Shown here one piece after another: positions 1 to 10,626 of a stretch of DNA of 64,000 bases. The position numbers were made by a program, and so were the translations under genes. Origin of the DNA: Tubiluchus corallicola (lineage: Eukaryota > Priapulida > Priapulimorpha > Priapulimorphida > Tubiluchidae). The notes beneath the pieces were generated by a model. The model was given only the letters and a program-made list of their open reading frames with translations. It ran no database searches and was not told where the DNA came from. Each line of letters starts with the position of its first letter. Positions within the stretch are counted from its first letter, which is position 1. The stretch covers positions 1-64,000 of the forward strand of contig JAQGDQ010000578.1 of assembly GCA_030141605.1 (NCBI GenBank), given 5' to 3'.

Positions 1-950
1 TGTACCCCAGCAACGCGTCTTAACTACAAACGTCACGTGACATGTTGATAAGGCATAGCCGTCTGCTGCATCAGTTCAGTAACTTCAGTTGTTTTACGTG
101 GACTTTACTTAACCATGCGTTAGCCTGTGTGTAGAATAATTTACTAGCAGGATCTTGCTTGGGAACAAGAAAAAATGAACTAGGTAACATCTGTACACAT
201 GAGGCGTTGTCTGGTACACTTAACATTTGATTCGTTTCACGATACTCGTCAATTACTGGAACTATGAAAAGGTTTATTAAACTCTGAACAAAGTATTCGA
301 GCTTTCTTACTGTAACAATATCTTAGTATTTCCACACAGGCAGGCTGTTACTGGGCAGGTACAATTTACTCCCAAATTCTATACCGTAAACTAGGCGACA
401 GTTCGTCTAAGGGTTCGTTTGTGACGTAGTACACACGTTTAAGAGTTCGTGCTTTTGCATAGTAAACTTGAAATTAGAATTTTAACACATAATTTGCCGA
501 GATTTTAGATTTTGTTCCGCTTTTGCAAACACGTGCAATACGCCCGTGAAATGTTTGTGCTGTTGAAAATTATGCTCATTTGTGATGTCATCACTAGCTG
601 GGCTCACCCGCAATTAATTAACTTTTTAACCTCTTACTTAATTATCTCACACGCTTTGGCATTATCGTAGGTGTTAAAATGTACACTTTTTTGAACTTTA
701 AAATAGGTAGAATATGAAAAATTATCCCGTTTTCCATAAATGTGTCGTAAGCTTTTATATGGCTTCGCATTTATGATGTGCGTATTCTGGTTTTTACCTG
801 TTTAATGTCGATCTATATCTGAGCAATCGCATCGACATCTGTTGTTGTCCTCAAAAACACTTTCACTAAACAAAATGTGAGCTTTCTAACATCTCCACCT
901 TTTTACATGCTTTAGACTATTGATTAGCTAAATCCTGGTTTTCTTACTGC
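1..950 (+). repeat. Left arm of 950-base near-perfect inverted repeat
   Basis: Base p pairs with base 2050-p across the whole arm, for example the first nine bases with 2041-2049. I saw three mismatches (near 71, 203 and 712), so identity is about 99.7%. The arm holds part of a TA-1 element (1-276) and a diverged TTAA-1 element (about 394-736). It reaches base 1, so the palindrome probably continues outside the window. Arms this similar imply a recent event, gene conversion, or an assembly fold-back. Confidence 0.95.
394..736 (+). mobile_element. Diverged TTAA-1 fragment in left palindrome arm
   Basis: Matches TTAA-1 landmarks in order: the TTTGTGACG segment, the tract around CACGTGCAATACG, the TGATGTCATCA site, TTAATTAA, and the end with ATGAAAAATTATCCCGTTTTCC. 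The start is missing and the end is worn. A mirror copy lies at about 1314-1656. Confidence 0.75.
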
Positions 951-1099
951 CATGCTTCAGGGCGTTAGAAGTGGACGAATTTTATTGAAATGAATAGAGC
1001 TGTGAGATTCGAGTTGGTTCTCAGACAACGCTGAATCTTTCATCCCCTTCTCGTCATGAATAAACCATGAACACGTTGAGTAAGATATAATTTTCTTTT
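951..1099. other. 149-base spacer of the inverted repeat
   Basis: Single-copy sequence between the two arms. I see no coding potential or repeat in it. It would form the loop if the arms paired. Confidence 0.9.
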
Positions 1100-2049
1100 G
1101 CAGTAAGAAAACCAGGATTTAGCTAATCAATAGTCTAAAGCATGTAAAAAGGTGGAGATGTTAGAAAGCTCACATTTTGTTTAGTGAAAGTGTTTTTGAG
1201 GACAACAACAGATGTCGATGCGATTGCTCAGATATAGATCGACATTAAACAGGTAAAAACCAGAATACGCACATCATAAATGCGAAGCCATATAAAAGCT
1301 TACGACACATTTATGGAAAACGGGATAATTTTTCATATCCTACCTATTTTAAAGTTCAAAAAAGTGTACATTTTAACACCTACGATAATGCCAAAGCGTG
1401 TGAGATAATTAAGTAAGAGGTTAAAAAGTTAATTAATTGCGGGTGAGCCCAGCTAGTGATGACATCACAAATGAGCATAATTTTCAACAGCACAAACATT
1501 TCACGGGCGTATTGCACGTGTTTGCAAAAGCGGAACAAAATCTAAAATCTCGGCAAATTATGTGTTAAAATTCTAATTTCAAGTTTACTATGCAAAAGCA
1601 CGAACTCTTAAACGTGTGTACTACGTCACAAACGAACCCTTAGACGAACTGTCGCCTAGTTTACGGTATAGAATTTGGGAGTAAATTGTACCTGCCCAGT
1701 AACAGCCTGCCTGTGTGGAAATACTAAGATATTGTTACAGTAAGAAAGCTCGAATACTTTGTTCAGAGTTTAATAAACCTTTTCATAGTTCCAGTAATTG
1801 ACGAGTATCGTGAAACGAATCAAATGTTAAGTGTACCAGACAACGCTTCATGTGTACAGATGTTACCTAGTTCATTTTTTCTTGTTCCCAAGCAAGATCC
1901 TGCTAGTAAATTATTCTACACACAGGCTAACGCATGGTTAAGTAAAGTCCACGTAAAACAACTGAAGTTACTGAACTGCTGCAGCAGACGGCTATGCCTT
2001 ATCAACATGTCACGTGACGTTTGTAGTTAAGACGCGTTGCTGGGGTACA
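1100..2049 (-). repeat. Right arm of 950-base near-perfect inverted repeat
   Basis: Reverse complement of 1-950 with about three differences. It contains a diverged TTAA-1 element at about 1314-1656 and most of a TA-1 element from 1774. The TA-1 element continues past the arm to 2107, so the palindrome breaks inside or beyond that element. Confidence 0.95.
1314..1656 (-). mobile_element. Mirror copy of the diverged TTAA-1 fragment
   Basis: Reverse-complement partner of 394-736 within the right palindrome arm. Its presence in both arms shows that the element was there before the arms were duplicated. Confidence 0.75.
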
Positions 2050-2107
2050 CTGAACCTTTGACCAACGGCAACTGCGCGTGCGCACAACGGAACTGTGGAA
2101 AAGCTTA
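1774..2107 (-). mobile_element. TA-1 non-autonomous DNA transposon
   Basis: About 330 bp bounded by TA dinucleotides, with ends reading AACCTTTTCATAGTTC and AACTGTGGAAAAGC. Subterminal inverted sequences around TTAAGTGTACCAGACAACGC and GCGTTGCTGGGGTACAC are shared with copies at 24736, 43567 and 48775. TA target sites and short terminal inverted repeats point to the Tc1/mariner group. No coding capacity. The left palindrome arm carries the mirror copy (1-276), cut by the window edge. Confidence 0.8.
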
Positions 2108-2490
2108 AGGCAAGAAACAGTTAAGTCGCCCCCTGCCCGTTGAAAAGACAGTTTCGTCATTTTAACGATGATTTTGTTTCGCATCACAGCAGATTTTTCA
2201 CGAATGTTTCAGAGTTAATGCAAACCATATCTCTCGAGATTTCTCGTAGGATTCGATACTTTCAAGTGCCGACGATGGTAGTTTCCTTCCTTGGCATCGA
2301 TTTGCGTCCAGACCTGGGTGTGACATATGATTTGCCGTTATTTCTATTGTAGTAATATGATTACTTAACAGAGATAGTGAGCTAGACGTTTGTAGCGTGC
2401 AAAGTTTTAAACAGATACATCATCTGAAAAAACCAGATTTTTTCCATCTTTCTATTCAGTAACTAATCAGTTAGTTCACACTTTAGTTGT
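2108..2490. other. Unassigned sequence
   Basis: I see no repeat copy, RNA gene or convincing exon between the TA-1 element and the AGT array. A 70-codon open frame at 2140-2352 has no recognisable domain. Confidence 0.4.
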
Positions 2491-2492
2491 TT

Positions 2493-2930
<438 letters not shown>

Positions 2931-3004
2931 GAGAACCATTTTCGAGTTTTCAGAAAAAGGCAACAATATTTTATACAAAGGTTGAAAAGTTTACAATAAC
3001 AAAT

Positions 3005-3230
3005 TATCATTCTGTGTCAGTAAAAAAGATATGACAGAGACTGAGGTGAGCTTACAGCATTTTTACAGAATTGTAACACTTCATTATGGTACTTACAAAA
3101 ATCAGTGTGTTTTCTTATTCATAAGATCTTAAAATATTAAAACAGATCACAAATACAAAATTGCTATTCATAATTGACGCTAAGGATGTAAGGTCTACAT
3201 TAGTGAATTTTCTTCTAGTATGAGCTTTTA
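3005..3230 (+). repeat. Dispersed repeat D with an empty TTAA-1 target site
   Basis: Matches 17840-18011 plus 18618-18660, for example the shared tract GTCAGTAAAAAAGATATGA and CACAAATACAAAATTGC. At the position where the other copy carries a 606-bp TTAA-1 element, this copy reads GACGCTAAGGATGTAAGG without insertion. Both D copies lie just downstream of trinucleotide microsatellites. Confidence 0.85.
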
Positions 3231-3889
3231 AATGACACTCCATCAAAAATGAAATGTTTTCTGTGTAAAATTATGAACTGAAACTAAACCAAGAAGCCAC
3301 AAACTTGTGAGCATCACCACCGACCCCAATTTCTCTTCATCTGCAGAAACACACTGCTTCTTCTGACTCCGTGTGGTCGTTAACACACAAGCACATCCTT
3401 CACCTGATGAATGGAAAGAGATTCGTGGAGGTTATTTATTTCAATTGCGCTGTACGCTTCAAAAGACAGCGCTGACACTTCACAAAGATTATTTCTACTG
3501 AAAAGTCAAATGTTGCGTAAAAAGGATTTTGAAGCCGCAAAAGATTTAACCATCCAACGGATGACGTATGAACTCCGGAAATGCCTGTTTTTTTCCTGCT
3601 TTTGTTAATTTGCAACGATTTAACTCAGAGGAACCAGAGAAAATGTTTAGAAGTAGTTTAAGTAACGTATAATTAGCGTAGACTTAAAGGACAAGAAAAG
3701 GGGTACCTGAAGTAGGTTTCAGAAAAATCGACTTAAAAATGATACTACTTTACAAAAATTTTATGCGTTAATCGTACTCGCGTTGAAAGTGTTTTTTTTT
3801 CATTTTAAATATCCCGTAATACTGTTCCGACGGCGCCATTACATGACGTCACTTACGCACAACGTAAATCAGGGGAAGGCAATACTAAA
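3231..3889. other. Unassigned; possible worn TTAA-type element
   Basis: Mostly featureless. CTTAAAGGACAAG at 3684 followed by a TGACGTCACTTACGC motif near 3846 resembles the general make-up of the TTAA elements, but I could not find a matching copy or opposite end. Confidence 0.25.
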
Positions 3890-4001
3890 ATATGCCCCCA
3901 AAAACTTTCCATGCAAAATTTGTTTACCTGCTGGAACGACTTATGTAACTAGATAAGAAAATTATTAATTATTTAAAATACTTTCACTAATTAGTAAAAT
4001 G
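3890..4001 (+). repeat. Dispersed repeat G, 5' fragment
   Basis: Matches the start of the G copies near 8260 and 21325 and the reverse copy ending near 52785, for example CAAAAACTTTCCATGCAAA and ACTTATGTAACTAGA. It ends against a TTAA-1 fragment. Confidence 0.55.
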
Positions 4002-4002
4002 T

Positions 4003-4296
4003 CGCTGTCGAACGTGTGCAGTTCGTCACAAACTAACACATTTGAACCGAGAGGTACGGCACCTGTTCTTTGTGCAACGCGTTTCCGAAATGCAGGCGCT
4101 AGAGCCCGTTTAACTTGGGAATGGCGAAATGCATATAACAGTGAAAAACTAGTGGCGCGAGCGTGAAATTGTGTTTGTGTGGTGATAATTCTTTCACGTA
4201 AATCATTTTTAAAAAAATGTTATATTTCATTTCAATATTTTAAAGAGTAGATTTTTTGACCTACAGTTTAACAGTTGGTCTGATTTTGCTTTCATC
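4003..4296 (-). mobile_element. TTAA-1 fragment, terminal half
   Basis: Contains the TTAA-1 segments GAACGTGTGCAGTTCGTCAC, GTTTCCGAAATGCAGGCGCT, AACTAGTGGCGCGAGCGTG and TTTAAAGAGTAGATTTTTTG, and ends in a worn GATTTTGCTTTC terminus. The other half is missing. Confidence 0.85.
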
Positions 4297-4492
4297 AAAA
4301 TGTACAAGAAAATTTTTTGCTCTCATGTATGATATTCTGATATAGCAACACAGTACATCTCGCCTATATAATAATCCTCTTTCATATAATTCTTGTTATA
4401 ATAAAACAAACTTGAACATTCTTTTAAACATTAAAACAACATGCAAATGCTTTAATCATTGTTTTAAACTTAACAAAATTGCGTTTCTCTGC

Positions 4493-5041
4493 AAATGAAA
4501 ACCGGATGATTGTGTAAGAACGAGTCCAGAATAAAGAATGCTCTAAAATATTGAAAACTACAATAGCTTATTCTAACTCAAAGCTTAGATTAAATAATAA
4601 TTACCTCGGATACTCAAATTTCGTTAAACTTTCAAAGCTACGCGCGGTCAGTGAACCTACTAAGATTGGCAGCTGCGCCTTTTTGTCACATGCGCGTGGC
4701 CGACAAATAGAACGCGGCACCGTGCTAACCATGATCGTGAACTGCTGTGTTAGTTTCATGACGTCATATGACGTAGACCCCATTTTTCGTGACATCATGC
4801 ATTTAAACAGTACTCTAACACCTATGCAAATGTGCTTGACGCTCAAGGGAAGACGCCTGCCATTTCACAAACTGTGGTTAGTTTCTGACGTAAGCAATAG
4901 CTGTGTTTGGTTAATTAACTTTTTAAGCTAATTATTCAAATATAAGGAGCAATTGTTAACCTTTATAGGCAAGAAAATGTATATTTTGGACAGTAAATTA
5001 AAATGAGATTGAGTCTAAATAATCGTCCGGTTTTCCTTTAA
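4493..5041 (+). mobile_element. TTAA-2 element, near full length
   Basis: About 549 bp. Left end GAAAACCGGATGATTGTG is worn at the TTAA; right end is CGTCCGGTTTTCCTTTAA. Shared landmarks are TTACCTCGGATACTCAAATT, the bZIP-like palindrome TGACGTCA at 4759-4766, CTGACGTAAGCAATAGC and TATAGGCAAGAAAATGTATA. Open frames across it are not conserved between copies, so it is non-coding. Ends match those of TTAA-1. Confidence 0.9.
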
Positions 5042-5769
5042 TTTTTATGAAGCGACAGATGCTTTCTTTCTGTAACTTGTTTTAATCTCTTTGTTTGTTC
5101 TCATGATGATACTCTGAATGAAATGTAACTTTTCAATTTCAGAGTCACAGCCTCCGAAAAGTCATTCTTGAAACTAATATTTAGTAAAGTACAGCTTGGA
5201 AAAACTAATTAACGAGCTTGGAAAATTTTATCCATGCATGAAGTTAACGATCAATGTCTAACACGGCGTCTGTTCAAGAACACGAACAATAAACCATGAT
5301 CGTCTTCATTATCGCCCCGCTGCCCAGTGTCAGACAAAAGAAGCCAAAACGAAGCCATACTTTTCACGCAGAAGGCTTCACTTCGGCACGTCAAGTACCC
5401 AGCGCCTGGAGTGCGCTCTCTAACCGTTATGAATGGCTTCACGTCGGAGTGAAAAGATTCTATTGTCAAATAAAGATCATCATTCTTCGTGATTTAACGT
5501 CTCTTGTCGTATGGAAAAACGTGATTTGGCAAAAAAGACGTTTGGCCGTCGTTTTGGCGGTGGAACTAGGTAAACTGCCAAACGTTTGATTCTAAAAATA
5601 GAGTATGACGTAGCCAGATAAAATATTTCATTTTTTTCATCATTCGCATTTCGAATTTATTCTTTCGTTTAAAGGCGCATACAGGGCGAGGGATGTAGTT
5701 GGTCAGTCACAGCATGTGTCTAGCGGCAGAAGTTAAGCAACGTCAACGCTAGCCAGTAAATGGTGAACT
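5042..5769. other. Unassigned sequence
   Basis: No match to other parts of the window and no recognisable protein. A 97-codon open frame at 5296-5589 has no domain I know. Confidence 0.35.
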
Positions 5770-5887
5770 TTCTAAGCTAATTATTCAAATATAAGAAACA
5801 ATTGTTAACTTTTATAGGCAAGAAAATGTATATTTTGGACAGCAAATTAACATGAGATTGAGTCTAAACAATCGTCCGGTCTTTTAA
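5770..5887 (+). mobile_element. TTAA-2 right-end fragment
   Basis: Carries only the last 118 bases of TTAA-2 (TTCTAAGCTAATTATTCAAA through AATCGTCCGGTCTTTTAA). The flank 5918-5997 also matches the flank of the full TTAA-2 copy at 13543 (14094-14172). Confidence 0.9.
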
Positions 5888-5917
5888 ACTCCTTCAGGAA
5901 TGCGCCATTCAAAGTAG

Positions 5918-5997
5918 ACCTTATAAGACCTGCTTTTCTGCTACTGTATGAGCACAGACATAACTAAATGATTACAAATAAGGTACTCTTCTATTCA
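5918..5997 (+). repeat. Flank shared with 14094-14172
   Basis: Both loci read TTCTGCTACTGTATGAGCAC then ATAACTAAATGATTACA just downstream of a TTAA-2 right end. This suggests a duplicated segment or a larger composite repeat. Confidence 0.85.
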
Positions 5998-7379
5998 GGG
6001 GAACTCGCAGATCCAATCATGCTATTTGTTTAAACATTTATATAAGACTTATTTCGAAAAAACAAGTTCTTTTCAGACACTCCAACTTAGCTTGTCGAGT
6101 AGCTTAGCTTAGAGTACACTTGCGCGATCGTACACACTATTTTTTGATCGCCTGTTTCTACAGCCTAAAAGAACAGTTAGCTGAGAGTTCCAGGAAAAAC
6201 CAAAAGATCTACTAAGGACAAATTAAGCTCCTCTCATCTTTTAACAGGAATTTCTCCTTAAAAACAGACCAGACTTGAAGCGAAAGCGTATGAGAGTGTT
6301 GTGTCTGGATAGTTGAAATTTTCTGCATCAGCTGATATCACACAAGTGATACTGTACATTGTTACAGTGCAAACACTGCACTAACTGAAAGCCTTTTTTC
6401 AATTTTTTCGTCAAAAATCGATTTTTATTTCTAGTTTATCTAAGCTGCATTTCATAGATAGTAAACAAATGTATTTCATAGATAGTTTTGTATGAAAGCG
6501 CATTGTGTGAGGAGTAGAAACCTACAAGAATGAACAGATATAATGCAATGGCAGCTTAGTGAGAGCAGTTTTTCACGAACCTCTGCAGAAAGCAGCAAAC
6601 TCTTAAGGTCCTGTAGTAGTTAATGCACGTAGATAGATAGGTAGATAGATATTTTATTTCTGAAAATCAAATTTCCAACATGAGAATTACAAACTCGACG
6701 CATACCCGATGGTTTTATCAGCGGGCAGAACTCGGGTAATGATTTCCAGATCATACTAACAATTTGACTCAACATAGCTGCACAAGGTATGTACACAGAT
6801 ATATACACAGATATACAAATTTAGTTGTAAACTCCATGAAGCGAAAAAAACTATTAACTAAGCATTTGCACACATGTGATAAACAAATATTTTACTTATA
6901 TGATAATCACAGTGATGCGGTTATATGTCCGCTAACAAAACTATACCATTTAATTCAAAAATCTATGCATGTGAAATTTCCAATCGACGTTAACAGCGCC
7001 CGTACGCGGTAGTACAAACCAATTTGGGTTTATTTTGCATAGTTCATTTTCTACGCGTTCAACATTCAATTTACCATTAACAAAATTCTCCACGCCGTCT
7101 GTTAGTTGTAATAAATCTAAGTTCACATCCACCGTACTGTAATTTCGTGCCGACCGACTTGAAAATTCACAGCTTAATGTTACTTAATTCGCTTTGGCCA
7201 TTTCCAGTAGCTGGTTGTTTTCTTGTGAAAACGGATTACACAGCACCCCAGAGTATAGGTTTACTACTCCAAATATGGCGCAGAAATGAAAAGAACTCAA
7301 TTACGATACCTTTTCGCTCGTAGGGTTGTTTTAATTCTCAGACGGAAGACTATAGTTGGCTATGGTAACTGAGGCGCTT
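5998..7379. other. Unassigned; possible retroelement 3' end on minus strand
   Basis: No clear gene. On the minus strand AATAAAATATCTATCTACC near 6630-6655 looks like a polyadenylation signal plus a short tetranucleotide tail. A 60-codon minus frame at 6950-7132 is not recognisable. A worn LINE is possible. Confidence 0.3.
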
Positions 7380-7850
7380 AAAATTAGCAGAAGAATATAT
7401 ATATATATAGATATAATATATATATATATATATTAATTCTTTATTTGTCATTAAAATGGTTCACTCATTATAATAAAACTGAGTAAGCCTCAGCGTAATG
7501 TTAAAATAACAACACTGTTCAAGACAGATGCGTCCAGTGCATATTAAAAAAAACTAAAGTGCAAACTAAGGCCTAATTATATACAATAAATGAACATATT
7601 TACAAACAATATATTAAAATATTTTTATAAAACAATATTACAAAAGTACATTAAATTTTACATGACATATTTTACACTATATATACATTTGACATGACAC
7701 AATTAACAGAAACATGCTTTACACTAGATAAATTTCACTCATTATATTTACACTATTTATACATTTGACATTACAAAACTAACATAACACGTATTACAAG
7801 AATAAGGCTACTTTTTTCTAGAAGAAGCAGTTTTAATGCACATCCTGTTC
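7380..7850 (-). mobile_element. LINE 3' untranslated region with (TA)n tail
   Basis: Read on the minus strand it is an A+T-rich 3' UTR-like tract ending with AATAAAG and a (TA)n tail at 7386-7432. It contains GCACTGGACGCATCTG, also present in the plus-strand fragment near 24472, so the two are copies of one retroelement family. No coding part can be read. Confidence 0.55.
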
Positions 7851-7970
7851 CGGACTGATTTAATCAGTTACTTTAAATTTTTGCTTAGTTGAGTCAGGTC
7901 GGTTGGCCGTGTCTTCCTGTAGAAAATTAGTTGTCGTGATGGCCACGCACGGACGACAACCGATAATTTC

Positions 7971-8170
7971 AAGATTGGCAAAGGCGCCTTCTTGTCACAT
8001 GCGCGTGGCCGGCAAATGGAACGCGGCACCGTGCTAACCATGATCATGAACTGCAGTTGTAATTTCTGACGTCATATGACGTACAGCCCATTTTCGTGAC
8101 ATGACGCGTTTAAGCAGTAACGCAAACGTGCTTGATGCGCAAGGGAAGATTGCTGTTATTGCACAAAGCT
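7971..8170 (+). mobile_element. TTAA-2 internal fragment
   Basis: Matches the middle of TTAA-2: AAGATTGGCA, the ACATGCGCGTGGCCG tract, CCATGATCATGAACTGC, the TGACGTCA palindrome at 8067-8074 and CGCAAGGGAAGAT. Both ends are missing. It leads into repeat G. Confidence 0.85.
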
Positions 8171-8224
8171 GGATAGTACAACCGATAATTTGATAAAATA
8201 AAAAAAAAAATGTTTCTTTATGAG

Positions 8225-8690
8225 GAACAAACATTCTAATCAAAGTGCTTGCATTGAGCACATCCCAAAAAACCTTCCACACAAAGTTATATTAGTTAGT
8301 ATCACGATTACCTGCTCGTTAGACTTGTATAACTAGAAATAAAACTTCTTAGTAATTTAAAACGTTTGTGCCAACTGATAAACTGTCATTACTCACCTTC
8401 CCAGCGTGCACCACAGACTCACAAAAAACCGTATTCTGAACCTCATTGACAAGATACAGTAATTTATATTTTTGCTTAGTTAGTGAAGAGTGCGCTACGA
8501 ATGCTATGATTATTTTTTCAAACTTTATGTAAACTTGTTTCAAACGTCTCGGTGTCAAAATGGCTGCGCGTAACGGTCATCACGGGAGTTTAAATTTACA
8601 TGTTTTATGCAGCGTTACTACTGATACGAGCTCTCTATGCAATAACTGAAATAGTACATCAGTGATATAAAATTTCAAGACGATTTTTTA
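8225..8690 (+). repeat. Dispersed repeat G, longest plus-strand copy
   Basis: Shares tracts with 21312-21640 (plus), and 31948-32240 and 52340-52785 (minus). Examples are TTTGCTTAGTTAGTGAA and a worn TTCAAACTTTATGTAAACTT. The class is unknown. It has no coding capacity and I did not find clear terminal repeats. Confidence 0.75.
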
Positions 8691-8729
8691 CCATTATGTA
8701 AGCAAAAGGTTTTCTTGTGCTTTAATGTA

Positions 8730-8815
8730 AATGACTGCCGTGGGATTTGAACTCAGACACCATCTGGTTAGGATAGTGTCGTTCAAAATGAAACACTGAA
8801 CCAATGGACGCGCCT
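8730..8815 (-). other. tRNA-like or SINE head remnant
   Basis: On the minus strand GAGTTCAAATCCCACGG fits an RNA polymerase III B box and TTGGTTCAGTG, 60 bases upstream, fits an A box. A cloverleaf is only partly possible, so this is a tRNA pseudogene or SINE head rather than a working tRNA. Confidence 0.35.
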
Positions 8816-9324
8816 CAGCCCTCTGTGTACATCACCCTCAGGGAGAGAAACAGCGAGTGGGGAGTATATCACAACAACGACACGACAATGGCAACGACAA
8901 TAGCAAGAACTACAACGACAAACAAACAAACAAACAAAGAGACAACAATAAAGCAGCAACGCTTGCTTTGATGGACAAAGACAACAACAATCGGAGTTCT
9001 GTACATCCCAGTCAGTTTTAAACGCCTAATTATTATTAATTTAAATTCATACCTTTAAAAGTATATAGCATTATATAAGAATTAAAAAACACTCAGCTGT
9101 ACTATAAAATTACGATAGAAACTAAGAAAATATTTACATACACAAAAACATAAGAACACAAGACAGGACACTAAAAGATACAATACAGAGAGGCATAAAC
9201 CAAATAAAAATGGTAACAATGGTAAAAAAGTTTGATATCATAGTGCAAAACATAGTTTGTACCAATTCTTCCATATAACTATATTGTGATATGCAGAGTG
9301 AATGTAAACAAACAATTTATCAAT
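8816..9324. other. Unassigned, A-rich
   Basis: CAA-rich and A-rich sequence without a recognisable gene. A short run of ACAA repeats lies near 8918-8940. Confidence 0.4.
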
Positions 9325-9479
9325 TACAGTGTTCCCTCACTTATCCCGGGTGCACCCGTTCCAGTGTGCACACTTATCCCGTTCCAGGCTCAGCCGCGAT
9401 AAGTGAATTTCCGCGAAGTAGGGACGCTATACTTATTTTAGTAGTTATACATTATTTTAAGTTTTTATAAGCCCTCCCC

Positions 9480-9890
9480 ACACTCTTATATATATATATA
9501 TATGTTTATTGACTGATTAAGAGATAGTCGAACATGATGCTTTAGTTCAGTCCATAGATCACTACAAAAAAGGACTTTTGATCATATAACATGATCATTT
9601 CTGTCAAAAAATAACTGAAGAATTATTTACAAACTCTCACTACACACTTATTATCGCCTAATATGATCATTACTGTTCAAAAACAGCTAAAGAGTTATTT
9701 ACAAATTCACAATATGACATTGGGTTTCCAATGAAAAATTCATGCAGATCGTTGAAGCTCAGTTCAGTGTTATCTTCACGAAGGTGATTCGTAAGTGGAC
9801 AAAAACAGATAACATGCTCAACTGTTTGAATGTTTAAGCCAGGACATGAGCATAGCCTGTCAAACCCTTTCCCATTCCCTTAATAACTTT
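9480..9890 (-). mobile_element. 5'-truncated LINE nested in the pogo-like element
   Basis: The minus strand carries the C-terminal coding end of a LINE ORF2 (9670-9888), a 3' UTR, AATAAA and a (TA)n tail at about 9485-9505. It sits between the two ends of the pogo-like element, so it inserted later. Confidence 0.75.
9670..9888 (-). pseudogene. LINE ORF2 C-terminal zinc-knuckle fragment
   Basis: About 72 codons are open, ending in TAA at 9670-9672. The peptide contains GFDRLCSCPGLNIQTVEHV then ICFCPLTNHLRED. This is the cysteine/histidine motif (C-x-C, QT-x-EH, C-x-C-P) found at the C-terminus of many LINE reverse transcriptase proteins. The residues before it (GNGKGF) fit the usual TGHGxF lead-in. 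The upstream reverse transcriptase and endonuclease are missing, so this is a dead 5'-truncated copy. Confidence 0.75.
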
Positions 9891-10352
9891 TCCCATACAT
9901 GTACCTTTTAAAAAACTTTACTTAAATGTTCGCTAGGTCGCTTTCCATCAATCAACAAGTCGTGTGTTGTGTACAATCTCACGTCGCCAAAAAGCATCTC
10001 TAGCGGGCGCAAGTACTACATTTCGTTTTTTGGTGTGTATTCATCCGCCGAATAAATACACTATTTACAGTAAATGGTAATTTTTTGTGTTTTATAATAT
10101 TCTTTTAATGTTAGAATTAATATTTTTAATATATTTTTATACATTTTGAGATTTTCTTATGCAAAATTTATCAAATCTATACATTACTGTACAATACGTA
10201 CTACGCATGTGCAAAAATACTTTAGACGGAGTACCGCAAAAACCCGCGAAACAGCGAAAATACCGCAATAAATATTTTACATTTATATTTTTGAAAACCC
10301 GCGAAACAGCGAGTCCGCGATAAACGAACCGCTAAGTAACGAGGGAACACTG

Positions 10353-10626
10353 TATATCATTAGTTAGTTCTGCCAGTCCGTAAATAAAGGATTTTGTTAT
10401 CTTTCGTGTAATAACATCATAATTAGGAATATTAAGTTTTACTTTCACTTATGCTACGTCTTCCCAAAATGTTGAAAGTCCACAAAATGCTTATTTGGCA
10501 GTTAATTATGAATTAAATTTGTCAACAACGTGTTATATTAGCGTCGCCTGTTATTCCTATGCTAGCATCTGTTTCAAGCACGCAGATTTTTTTTGATGAC
10601 GTGAAATACACCAATGTAAATAAAAA
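10353..10626. other. Unassigned
   Basis: I see nothing recognisable between the pogo-like element and the 78-base array. Confidence 0.4.

Larger units (their letters stand above)
9327..10352. mobile_element. pogo/Tigger-like element, interrupted by a LINE
   Basis: Terminal inverted repeats begin CAGTGTTCCCTC on both strands (9327 inward; reverse complement ending 10352) and are flanked by TA. Subterminal sequence is the CGCGATAAGTG / CCGCGAAACAGCGA type seen in pogo/Tigger elements. Between the ends lie a minus-strand LINE tail (about 9480-9890) and non-coding sequence. No transposase frame remains. Confidence 0.8.

Noticed and set aside
4551-4931. 126-codon frame as a gene
   Set aside because: It lies wholly within a TTAA-2 element, and the frame is not kept in the other TTAA-2 copies.
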